A stretch of DNA of 64,000 nucleotides. Source: Deltaproteobacteria bacterium. GTDB lineage: Bacteria; Myxococcota; JADLHZ01. The notes beneath the pieces are model-generated. The model searched no databases. It was given only the letters and a program-made list of their open reading frames with translations, and had not been told where the DNA came from. The stretch covers positions 124,001-188,000 of the forward strand of contig JADLHZ010000084.1 in the NCBI GenBank assembly GCA_020848545.1. The letters run 5' to 3'. Both the position numbers and the translations under genes were made by a program. Below are positions 24,463 through 33,181 of this stretch, piece after piece (position 1 is the first letter of the stretch; each line of letters starts with the position of its first letter).

Positions 24463-26450
24463 AGATCGTCTACGCGAAGGACGGAACGCCCGGGGTGATC
24501 GCGGCGAACGTGCTCGAAGCGTACGAGGGGCTCGGTGCCCTCCACGGCAAGCACCGGCCGATGCAGGCGCTCTTGCTCGTGGCCGCGGCGCAAGGACGGC
24601 TGAGCGAGCTCGTCATGCCGCGCCCGGATCTCGTGGCCATAGACACGCTGGTCCATCGCTTGGATCTGCCCGCGATCGGACGGCGCGAAGAAGCGCTGCT
24701 CGACGCCGACACGCGCGCCTTCGTCGCCGCGTACCTGACGGGCTTTCGCCACGAGATCCCTGCACACATGCGCCTCTTGTTCGCGCGCGTTCCGGAGCAT
24801 TCGCCGGCGACGTTGATCTCAGCGCTCATGCTCAGCGCGTACCTTGGGCTCGCCGAGGGCCAAGAGCGGATGGAGCGCGCGATCCTCGACGCGTGCGAGG
24901 CCGGCGCCGATCCGGCGGTGCTCACGACGATGTTCGCGCCGCACCTAGACGGCTTCGATCGCGAGCGCGTGCGCGGCGTGGGCTTTGGGCTCGACCTTGG
25001 GGCGCACGCGATCGCGGGCGGCAGCAACGCGTGGGCGCTCACCGGCGCACGCACGGCGAACGGTCGCGCGATGCTCTGCGGCGATCCGCACCTGCAGGTG
25101 AACCAGCTGCCGGCGCTCTTCTTCGAGGCGGCGCTACGCGTGGGCGACGATTATTGGCTCGGCGCGACGATCCCGGGGCTGCCGGGCATCGCGGTCGGCC
25201 GCAATCGGAACGTGGCGTGGAGCGGCACCTTCGGCGTCGCCGACAACGTCGATCTGACGATTGAGGACGACCCCGCCGGCGCGCCGCGCGAAGTCGAGGT
25301 GAAGCGCCGGTGGCAAAAGGCCGAGCGCTTCGCGTTCTTCGACACCCCGAGCGGCACGCTCGAGCGGGGACCGCGACCGCACGCGATCGCGACGCGCTGG
25401 TGGGGGCGCAAGGATCCTGCAGCGTGCCTACAGGCGTACATGCGCCTTCCCCTCGCGCGGTCGGCGGATGAAGCGGTGTGCATCCTCGATCGCGCGCTGA
25501 CCCTGAGCTTGCACTTCGTTCTCGCTGATCGCGCCGGGGCGGTGCGCTACCGGCAGCTCGGGCAGATCCCGAAGGGGCGAGGTGACGGCGTGCTCGTGCC
25601 GCTCGCCCCTGGCGCGCTCGTCGAGCCCTACGCCGGCGAAGATCTGCCGCGCTCGGCCGACGACGACGGTATCATCGCGACCGCGAACGAAGCGCGCCTC
25701 GGCGTCGACGGCGGCGTGCTCTCGACGCTTGCCCAGCCGAGCTACCGCCTCGATCGGATCAAGGAAGTGCTGCGCGGGCGCCGCGATCATGATCTCGCGT
25801 CGATGCAGGCGTTGCAGCTCGATCTGCGCTCGCTCCAGGCCGTACGCTTGCGTGACGCGCTCGTCGCGGCGCTGCCCGACGGCAATCTGCGTAATGAAAT
25901 TCATACGTGGGATAATATTTACACTGAAGCGAGCCGAGGCGCGACCGCCTTCGATCGGGCCTATCGCGCCGCCGTGCGCGCGCTGGCGCCGAAGCTCGGC
26001 GGCGCGTGGTGGCTGGCGGCCCTCGAGCGCACAGAGATCTCGGTCTGGTGGTGCCGCGGCATCGACGCCTTGCTCGCGCGGGGCTTCGACGGCGAGACGC
26101 ACGCGGCGTTTCTGCGCGAGCTCGACGTGCGGGCGCCGATCGCACCTTGGGGCGAAGCCCACACGATGACGATGCCGCACATGGTGCTCGGCGGCGTGCC
26201 CGGCGCGTCGCGCGGGCCGTTTCACCTGCCGGGCTCGCTCGCCACCGTGCGCCAAGGCAACAACGTGCCGCACGGCAAAGGCGTCGCCACCACCGGCCCG
26301 GCGTACCGCTTCATCACCGATCTCGGCGAAGACGCTGCGTACACTTCGATCGCCGGCGGCATCGACGGCTCGGTCTTCGCGCGCTCGTTCGCCTGCTGGC
26401 TCGACGATTGGCGCGCCGGCCGCTACCACCGCCTCGTGCCGCCGTCGTGA
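24459..26450 (+). CDS. Penicillin-acylase-family Ntn hydrolase lacking a signal peptide
   Basis: 663 aa. The autocatalytic processing site of the family is GGSNAW, with the putative nucleophile Ser189. Typical flanking blocks are present: an alpha-chain-like helical part (1-185), GDPHLQ near 208, and a final segment with AYRFITDL and GGIDGS followed by W..GRYHRL. Family members hydrolyse amide bonds of beta-lactams, acyl-homoserine lactones or peptides. They are normally exported, yet this one starts [13 protein letters not shown] without any signal. It is translationally coupled to the barrel protein. A short AT-rich stretch near 25895-25930 is still in frame. Confidence 0.85.
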   Translation: MKIVYAKDGTPGVIAANVLEAYEGLGALHGKHRPMQALLLVAAAQGRLSELVMPRPDLVAIDTLVHRLDLPAIGRREEALLDADTRAFVAAYLTGFRHEIPAHMRLLFARVPEHSPATLISALMLSAYLGLAEGQERMERAILDACEAGADPAVLTTMFAPHLDGFDRERVRGVGFGLDLGAHAIAGGSNAWALTGARTANGRAMLCGDPHLQVNQLPALFFEAALRVGDDYWLGATIPGLPGIAVGRNRNVAWSGTFGVADNVDLTIEDDPAGAPREVEVKRRWQKAERFAFFDTPSGTLERGPRPHAIATRWWGRKDPAACLQAYMRLPLARSADEAVCILDRALTLSLHFVLADRAGAVRYRQLGQIPKGRGDGVLVPLAPGALVEPYAGEDLPRSADDDGIIATANEARLGVDGGVLSTLAQPSYRLDRIKEVLRGRRDHDLASMQALQLDLRSLQAVRLRDALVAALPDGNLRNEIHTWDNIYTEASRGATAFDRAYRAAVRALAPKLGGAWWLAALERTEISVWWCRGIDALLARGFDGETHAAFLRELDVRAPIAPWGEAHTMTMPHMVLGGVPGASRGPFHLPGSLATVRQGNNVPHGKGVATTGPAYRFITDLGEDAAYTSIAGGIDGSVFARSFACWLDDWRAGRYHRLVPPS

Positions 26451-26455
26451 TCCCT

Positions 26456-26484
26456 TTGACGCGGGCGATCGGAATCGCTAAGGA
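26456..26484 (+). promoter_or_regulatory. Candidate promoter of the tdk-upp-hpt operon
   Basis: TTGACG (26456-26461), a 17-nt spacer and TAAGGA (26479-26484). The -35 box matches consensus at 5 of 6 positions. The tdk ATG is 37 nt further on, behind CAGGAG. This gives the salvage operon its own promoter, separate from the acylase gene. Confidence 0.45.
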
Positions 26485-26521
26485 CGCGCGTCTTCCCCTT
26501 TTGACTCACACAGGAGCAGCG

Positions 26522-27169
26522 ATGACCTTCGGCTGGGCGCAGCGTCCGAATTCTGGCTGGATCGAAGTGGTGTGCGGCTCGATGTTCTCGGGGAAGACCG
26601 AGGAGCTCATCCGCCGCCTGAAGCTCGCCGCCATCGGCCGCCAGCGCGTGCAGATCTTCAAGTCGGCGCGCGACGATCGCTACGCCGAAAAAGAGATCGT
26701 CTCGCACTCGGACAATCGCTTGCAGAGCGAGCTCGTCCACCGCGCCGAAGACATCTTGAGCAAGCTGCACCCAAAGACGCAGGTCGTCGGCATCGACGAA
26801 GCGCAGTTCTTGGGCGAGGGCCTGGTGCGCGTGTGCCAGATGCTCGCCGACCGCGGCGCGCGCGTCATCGTCGCCGGCCTCGATCAGGATTATCGCGGCG
26901 AGCCCTTCGAGCCGATGCCGGCGCTGCTCGCCGTCGCCGAGAGCATCACGAAGCTGAACGCCGTGTGCGTGCACTGCGGCGCGCCCGCGAACAGGACGCA
27001 GCGGCTGACGGCGGAGGAAGGCCGCGTCGTCGTCGGCGCGTCTGAATCCTACGAAGCGCGCTGCCGCCGCTGCCACGAGCCGAACGGCAATCCGCAGATC
27101 GACTTCTTGCCGCGGCCGATGCCGGTCAAGCCGAAGGCCGCGACCGAGCCCGACAAACACCAAGGCTGA
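26522..27169 (+). CDS. tdk: Thymidine kinase
   Basis: A 215-aa TK1-type enzyme that phosphorylates thymidine with ATP in pyrimidine salvage. The P-loop [15 protein letters not shown] is at about residues 19-33. The Walker B-like [10 protein letters not shown] is at about 88-97, with the catalytic Glu in DEAQF. The lasso and zinc site use CVHC and CRRC near 148 and 178. ATG 26522 has SD CAGGAG. It is the first gene of a salvage operon, 3 nt before upp. Confidence 0.95.
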   Translation: MTFGWAQRPNSGWIEVVCGSMFSGKTEELIRRLKLAAIGRQRVQIFKSARDDRYAEKEIVSHSDNRLQSELVHRAEDILSKLHPKTQVVGIDEAQFLGEGLVRVCQMLADRGARVIVAGLDQDYRGEPFEPMPALLAVAESITKLNAVCVHCGAPANRTQRLTAEEGRVVVGASESYEARCRRCHEPNGNPQIDFLPRPMPVKPKAATEPDKHQG

Positions 27170-27172
27170 CCC

Positions 27173-27978
27173 GTGCCCGAGACGATCTACAACGACCTGC
27201 ACTATTCGATCCCGGAGCTCGCGCATCCGTACGGCAAGAACTTCCACTTGCTCGCCGACGTGGTGCTCTTGAGCGAGCTCGCGGAGCTGTCGCGACAAAC
27301 GACGAGCGTCGCCCGCTGCAATCGCCTGGTGCGCGACATTTACTCGGGCCTCATTCGCTACGTCGTCGCCGCCGAGTTTCCGCGCGTCATCACCGAAGTG
27401 CCCACGCGCATGACGCAGTTCACGGACAAGGCGGTGTTCGTCGGGCAGCTCGTCGATCGCGAGGTCGAGACGGTGGTCGTCGACGTCGCGCGCGCCGGCA
27501 CGCTCTCCGCGCAGGTGTGCTTCGAGTTCCTCGGCGAGCTCTTGAACCCCGAGCGCGTGCGGCAGGACCACGTCTACATCAACCGGAAGACGAACGATCA
27601 CGGCCAGGTCGTTGGCACGCACTACGCCGGCAGCAAGATCGGCGGCGCGGTCAAAGACGCGATGGTGCTGATCCCGGATCCGATGGGCGCGACGGGCGGC
27701 AGCCTCGCGTCGACGATCGATATTTACAAGAAGGACGTCCCCGGTCCGGCGAAGAAGTTCGTGGCGATGAACTTGATCGTCACGCCCGAGTACGTCGCGC
27801 ACATGGCGAAGCACCATCCGGACGTCATCGTCTACGCCGTGCGCCTGGATCGTGGGCTCTCACCGGATGACGTGCTGAAGAGGCCGCTCGGGACCAAAGG
27901 CGAGACGGGCCTCAACGAGAAGCAGTACATCGTGCCGGGGCTCGGTGGCCTCGGCGAGCTCCTCAATAATTCGTGGGT

Positions 27979-27982
<4 letters not shown>
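27173..27982 (+). CDS. upp: Uracil phosphoribosyltransferase family protein (divergent UPRT)
   Basis: 269 aa, longer than the usual 208-210. The PRPP-binding loop is DPMGATGGS, where canonical UPRTs have DPMLATGGS. The uracil-binding C-terminal motif is YIVPGLGGLGEL instead of YIVPGLGDAGDR. The rest of the fold is present (VVVDVARAGTL, HVYINRKTNDHGQVVG). It probably makes UMP from uracil and PRPP, or acts on a related base. GTG 27173 starts 3 nt after tdk, and the stop overlaps hpt. The altered base-binding loop makes the exact substrate less certain. Confidence 0.8.
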
Positions 27983-28509
<527 letters not shown>

Positions 28510-28521
<12 letters not shown>

Positions 28522-29286
28522 CAGCTTCTTCGTCTCGCTCGCCATCGTCGCGACCGCGAGCCGCCGCGGAAACACGCGCGTCAGCAGCCACTGCGCGAAG
28601 CGATTGAACGCGCCCGGCACGAACGCGCCGCGCCGCCGTCGATCCACCGCGCGCATCGTCTCGACGGCGACCGCGTCCGGCGTCATCGCCTTCGGCGCCT
28701 TCGTGCCGCGGGTGATGGCGATGAACCCCGGCGTGCTCGTGGCGCCGGCGCAGCACACGAGGACGTTGACGCCGCGCGGCCCGAGCTCAGCGGCCAACGC
28801 TTCGCCGAGCGACAGATTGAAGGCCTTCGTCGCGCCGTAGCTGGCCACCCACGGCGAGCCCCAAAACGCCGTCAGCGACGACATCAAGACGATCGCGCCG
28901 CGCCCGCGCTTCGCCATCGCTTCACCGAAGACGTGCGCGAAGATCATCGGCCCCTTCGCGTTGACGTCGAGGACGCGCTGGTGATCCGCGATCGGCGCCG
29001 ACAGAAACGGCGCCGCGACCGACAGCGCCGCGTTGTAGACGACGACGCCCACGTCGCGGGCGGCGAGCGCTCGCAATCTCTCTTCCAACCGGGGATCGCC
29101 GAGGTCGAGCGCGAGCGTCTCGAAGGTGCGCTCGGGATGCTTCGCACTCAGCGCATCGGCCAGCGCCTGCAGCGGCTCGCTCCGCCGCGCGATGAGCACC
29201 AGTGAATGCCCGCGCCGCGCCAGCTCCCACGCGAACGCCGCGCCGATGCCCTCAGAAGCTCCCGCAACGACCGCCCACTCGCTCAT
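28510..29286 (-). CDS. Short-chain dehydrogenase/reductase
   Basis: A 258-aa classical SDR. The NAD(P)-binding GASEGIGAAFA lies at about residues 9-19, with Arg residues after the second strand (LVLIARRSE), which favours NADP. The catalytic Ser is in VLMSSLTAF (about 136-140), with YGATK supplying Tyr and Lys. The substrate is not predictable; relatives act on fatty-acyl or steroid-like ketones. It is convergent with hpt and divergent from the ERG4/ERG24-like gene 21 nt away, so a shared lipid role is possible. Confidence 0.85.
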
Positions 29287-29307
29287 GCCTTGACCTCGCC
29301 TCCTTCA

Positions 29308-30378
29308 TTGACGAACAACGATCGCGTGACCGGCGCCGCCGCATTGCTCGCCACCTACGCAGCCGTCTTCGCGCTCTATCTCGTCGTGCCCGGCCGCTGG
29401 GTCGAGGGCTACGTCAAAGACCAGAGCGGCCGTCCGCTGCGTTACCACTTGAACGGCCTCGCCGTCTTCGTCCTGAGCGTGGGAGCCTTCGCCGCGCTCG
29501 CGCACGCCGAGATCGTTTCGTGGAATTTTTTCTACGTGCACCGCTACGAGACCTTGGCGACGGCGTTCGTCATCGGCGTCGTCTTCACGCTCGCGATCGT
29601 GCTGCGGCAGATGCCCACGGGCAGAGGTCTGTTCAAGGACCTCTACCTCGGCCGCCTCGAGAACCCGCAACGCGGCCGCATCGACGCGAAGATGTTTCTG
29701 TACCTCATCGGCGCCGTGATGCTCGAGCTGAACCTCGTCTCGTTCGCAGCGCACCACGTGCTCACACACGACGCGCCTTCGCCCGGCGTCTTTCTCTACA
29801 CGGCGCTCTTCACCTTCTTCCTCGTCGAGTACCTCTTCTTCGAGCGCGTGCATCTCTACACCTACGACTTCGTCGCCGAGCGCGTGGGCTTCAAGCTCGG
29901 CTGGGGCTGCCTCGTCTTCTATCCGTTCTTCTACTGCGTCGGCCTGTGGTTCGCGGCGGAGCAGCCGAGCCCAGAGACGCCGCTGCCGTTGCTCGTGCTC
30001 TACGCAGCGCTCTTTTTCCTCGGCTGGACCTTTGCCCGCGGCGCCAACCTGCAGAAGTACGCGTTCAAGACCGCGCCCGATCGCAAGCGCTTCGGCCCCT
30101 TCGAGCAGCGCGCGATCGGTGGTCGTGTGCTGGCGAGCGGCTTCTGGGGCCTCTCGCGTCACGTGAACTACTTGGGCGAGATCCTGATGGCGTCGGCGCT
30201 CGCGCTGGCGCTCGGCTATCCGGCGAGCCTGTGGCCGTGGATGTATCCACTTTATTACATCGTTCTGCTCGTGCCGCGGCAGATCGCCGACGACGCGCGC
30301 TGCAAGGAGAAGTACGGGCCGATCTGGGACGAGTACGTCGCGCAAGTGCCGCGAAGGATCGTCCCCGGCCTGTTCTAG
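29308..30378 (+). CDS. ERG4/ERG24-family sterol-reductase-like membrane protein
   Basis: 356 aa from TTG 29308 (GTG 29326 is equally possible; neither has an SD). About eight to ten hydrophobic segments are visible. The C-terminal end reads GFWGLSRHVNYLGEILMA and LLVPRQIADDARCKEKYG with W.EY....PRRIVPGLF. This is the signature of the C14/C24 sterol reductases and lamin-B-receptor family (R..RDE.RC..KYG..W..Y...VP.RIIP). The family uses NADPH to reduce sterol double bonds. Sterol synthesis is known in several myxobacteria, but the substrate here is inferred. Its stop shares CTAG with the convergent lipoprotein gene. Confidence 0.8.
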   Translation: MTNNDRVTGAAALLATYAAVFALYLVVPGRWVEGYVKDQSGRPLRYHLNGLAVFVLSVGAFAALAHAEIVSWNFFYVHRYETLATAFVIGVVFTLAIVLRQMPTGRGLFKDLYLGRLENPQRGRIDAKMFLYLIGAVMLELNLVSFAAHHVLTHDAPSPGVFLYTALFTFFLVEYLFFERVHLYTYDFVAERVGFKLGWGCLVFYPFFYCVGLWFAAEQPSPETPLPLLVLYAALFFLGWTFARGANLQKYAFKTAPDRKRFGPFEQRAIGGRVLASGFWGLSRHVNYLGEILMASALALALGYPASLWPWMYPLYYIVLLVPRQIADDARCKEKYGPIWDEYVAQVPRRIVPGLF

Positions 30379-31070
30379 CGCACGTCGAACGCGGCCGCCG
30401 AGAACGCGCCGACGCCGCCGTTGCCCACGGCGAAGACATAGACGCGCTCGCCCTTCACTGCGCGCACGAGCTCGATGGTCGTGCGCGGCGCCTTTCGCTC
30501 CGTGACGAGCGCGTTCGCAGAGACGTACCAGCGGGTCGCGCCAGGCGGATCGCGCATGACGACGTAGCGACCTTTCGGCGCCAACGCCTCGACCGGCGCG
30601 CCGTTCTCATCGGTGATGCCGATAGTGAACGGCGCGCGCTCGGTGAAGAGCTCGTGCAGGCTCACGAACGTGCGATCCGATTGCACGCCGTCGTCGGCTT
30701 CGGCGTAAATATACGCGCGCGGCTGCTGCACAGCCTGGAGGCGCGCCGGCGGGACCTCTTCGGCAGCGAAGAAGGGCGCCGCGGAAAAGCGATACGACCA
30801 CCAGCAGTCGCCCAGGCGCGTCGCGGTGCCTTCTTCGATCTGCACTTCTTTGATCGGCCGCGTGACGGGGCACTCGTTGTCGACGCACACCCCGATGCGC
30901 ACCTTGACGTCGCGCGGGTTCTTCGCCTTGTCGACGACGTGCAGCTCGATCTCGGTGAAGTCTTGCGAAGAGGATACCTGCACGATGCGGAGCTTCTCGA
31001 GCGTGCCGGTCTCGACGTTCAGCGGCGACAGCTCGCAGGCGGTGAGCAATACGAGCGACAACCGTAACAT
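30375..31070 (-). CDS. Lipoprotein, third gene of the RND/TonB-receptor operon
   Basis: 231 aa, starting MLRLSLVLLTAC, a clear signal peptide and lipobox with Cys12. The mature part is beta-rich (VETGTLEKLRIVQVSS, IELHVVDKAKNPRDVKVRIG), followed by one Cys-containing loop (GVCVDNECP). No family is recognised. The start overlaps the receptor stop by 1 nt (TAATG), making it the last of three coupled genes. A periplasmic or outer-membrane adaptor for the transporter is plausible. Confidence 0.75.
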   Translation of the reverse strand: MLRLSLVLLTACELSPLNVETGTLEKLRIVQVSSSQDFTEIELHVVDKAKNPRDVKVRIGVCVDNECPVTRPIKEVQIEEGTATRLGDCWWSYRFSAAPFFAAEEVPPARLQAVQQPRAYIYAEADDGVQSDRTFVSLHELFTERAPFTIGITDENGAPVEALAPKGRYVVMRDPPGATRWYVSANALVTERKAPRTTIELVRAVKGERVYVFAVGNGGVGAFSAAAFDVR

Positions 31071-33181
31071 TAGAATTCCGCCGAGAGGCCGAACATCGGC
31101 AGGATGGGGATGACCGAGATGTAGCGGGTGCCCGAGAAGTCCCACGGGATGTAATCGTACTCCGGGTTCTTCTGCGCGTACACGTTGAGCACTTCCAGGT
31201 AGAGCGACAGCGACCACTTCTTGAAGCGAAACATCTTGTCGAAGCGCAGGTCGAGCTGGTGCACCACGGGAGTGCGCCCGCTGTTTCGCGGGCCGATCTC
31301 TCCGTAGTATTGATCGGTCGTCAGATCGAAGCGCGACGCGATGATCGGCGTCACCGGCCAGCCGGAGCCGAGGCGAAAGCGCAGGCCGATGTTGATGTCG
31401 TAAGGCAGCGCGTAGGCGAGCGAGAGGCCGATGACGTGGGTCTGCGAGTAGTCGCTCGGCACCGCACGTCCGTCTTGAACGTCTTCGGTGTGCGAGAGGG
31501 TGTAGCTGATCCAGCCCGAGAAGCCATGGATGCTTTGGGCGCGAACGAAGAGCTCGGCGCCGTAGCCGCGTCGCTCCAGGCGATCGCGCAGCTCGCTCGG
31601 CGAGGGCGTGCCGAAGATGCGGCTGATGGTGACGTGGCGCATCCAGTTGAAGAAGCCGTTCACCTCAACGCTGAGCCACGGCAGCGCTTGCCATTGCACG
31701 CTCGCGACCGACTGCCAGTTCTGCTCCATCGTCGTGAGTTGCGTGCGATCGTAGGAGAGCGTGAACGAGTTGATCCGGAGGTTGCGAGGGTCCACCCGTT
31801 GCAAACGGATGCTCGGCCCAATCACCGGCACCCACGCCGAGAAAGGCAGCGGCGCTTGGTAGAGACCGCTGCCGAGCGAGAGCCGCACCTGCTCGTGCAC
31901 CTTGACCCCGATCGTCGCGCGCGGCTCGAGCGCCTGCAGGAAGACCGGCGCCGGCTCCTCGACCACGGCGAGCGAGCCGAACCCGGGAGGCGTCAGCAAG
32001 CGAAAGCCGAGCTGCCAGAGCGTGAGGCGCGCGCCGCCTTTGAGGTCGACGCGGCCGAAGCTAAGGTCGGCGTCGCCGTAGAGCGAGAGCCGGTGCGCTT
32101 CGTAGCCTTCCGGCGCCGGCTGGATGAGCTGCGGGCCCGACGGCGTCTGCCAGGTGGAGAGCGTGTCGATGCCCACGCGCAACAACGAGCGCTGGCTGAA
32201 GCGGATCGTCAGCTCGTCGCGGATGCCGAGCTGCCACTGGATGTTTGGCGAGAGGCCTTGCGGAGCGAGCACGTAGTTCAAGAGCACGGTGGTCTCGTGC
32301 TCCAGGTGATCGTTGATGCGCAGGCGCCAGCGCGGCTTCCACGCGTTGAACGAGGTCTTCTGCAAGAACGACTCGAGCTGGCGCACCTGATCGGCGAAGG
32401 CGTTGCCGCCGACCAGCGAGAAGCCGTCGTCCGACCCATAGAACCAAAGGTCGAAGTGCCCCGCGCGTTCGCTGCGCAAGGCGACGTGCGCCTGGTAGTC
32501 GGTGAAGTAGGGGATCACGGCCGGGATGCGATCTGGGATGATCGGCGTGACGATCGCGGCGATGCCTTCGATGTAGCTTCGGCGCACGCTGCCTTCGAAG
32601 GCGAAGTAGGGCGTTGGCGCGACGTAGAGGTGTGCCTGCGCCGCGAGCAGGTCGACGGCGACGGTGCCGTGCACCCACTGCTCGAAGCGATCGCGCGTCT
32701 TCAGCTCGACGGTGCCGCCGAGCATCCCTCCGTAGCGCGGGCTCGGCAGCGACGGCGTGAAGGTGATGTCCTCGATGAGCAGGCTCGGGAACACGGACGG
32801 CCCGAAGCCCGAGCCGAAGTGAAACACGTACGGCACCGGCATGCCGTCGATGAAGAACGCGGTGTCGCCGCTGCGCGTGCCGCGGACGATCAACTGGCCG
32901 TTCAGCAGTGGCAAGATCGCGACGCCGGGCATGGTCTGCATCTGGCGGATCGGATCGCCGAAGCCCCCGGGGACGTGCGCGACTTGCTCTTTGGCGAAGT
33001 GCTTCTGCTGCGTCGCGCGGCGTTGGCGCGTGCCCGTCACGATGGTCTCGAACGACGCATGCGACGCGGGCGCCGAGGCTGGCTCTGACGCCGGCGCGGA
33101 TGCCGGCAACGATGCTGCGAACGACGCAGGCTCGGACGCAGGTTCCGCACCGAGCGCGAGCACCATGAGCGCGGCGATCAT
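31070..33181 (-). CDS. TonB-dependent receptor, coupled to an RND exporter
   Basis: 703 aa from the ATG at 33181, which overlaps the RND stop (ATGA). The signal peptide (MIAALMVLALGA) is followed by a PASEPAS-type linker (about 15-45). A TonB-box-like ETIVTGTR leads into a plug domain (MQTMPGVAILPLLNGQLIVR, TAFFIDGMPVPYVFHFGSGF). The barrel strands run to a C-terminal Phe (FGLSAEF), the beta-barrel assembly signal. The plug and barrel match TonB-dependent receptors. The longer upstream frame to 33634 is a shadow inside the RND gene. Confidence 0.88.
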   Translation of the reverse strand: MIAALMVLALGAEPASEPASFAASLPASAPASEPASAPASHASFETIVTGTRQRRATQQKHFAKEQVAHVPGGFGDPIRQMQTMPGVAILPLLNGQLIVRGTRSGDTAFFIDGMPVPYVFHFGSGFGPSVFPSLLIEDITFTPSLPSPRYGGMLGGTVELKTRDRFEQWVHGTVAVDLLAAQAHLYVAPTPYFAFEGSVRRSYIEGIAAIVTPIIPDRIPAVIPYFTDYQAHVALRSERAGHFDLWFYGSDDGFSLVGGNAFADQVRQLESFLQKTSFNAWKPRWRLRINDHLEHETTVLLNYVLAPQGLSPNIQWQLGIRDELTIRFSQRSLLRVGIDTLSTWQTPSGPQLIQPAPEGYEAHRLSLYGDADLSFGRVDLKGGARLTLWQLGFRLLTPPGFGSLAVVEEPAPVFLQALEPRATIGVKVHEQVRLSLGSGLYQAPLPFSAWVPVIGPSIRLQRVDPRNLRINSFTLSYDRTQLTTMEQNWQSVASVQWQALPWLSVEVNGFFNWMRHVTISRIFGTPSPSELRDRLERRGYGAELFVRAQSIHGFSGWISYTLSHTEDVQDGRAVPSDYSQTHVIGLSLAYALPYDINIGLRFRLGSGWPVTPIIASRFDLTTDQYYGEIGPRNSGRTPVVHQLDLRFDKMFRFKKWSLSLYLEVLNVYAQKNPEYDYIPWDFSGTRYISVIPILPMFGLSAEF

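Noticed and set aside
25889-25930. An AT-rich patch inside the acylase gene suspected as an insertion or internal promoter
   Set aside because: The reading frame continues without disruption ([16 protein letters not shown]) and the residues fit the family, so it is treated as coding.
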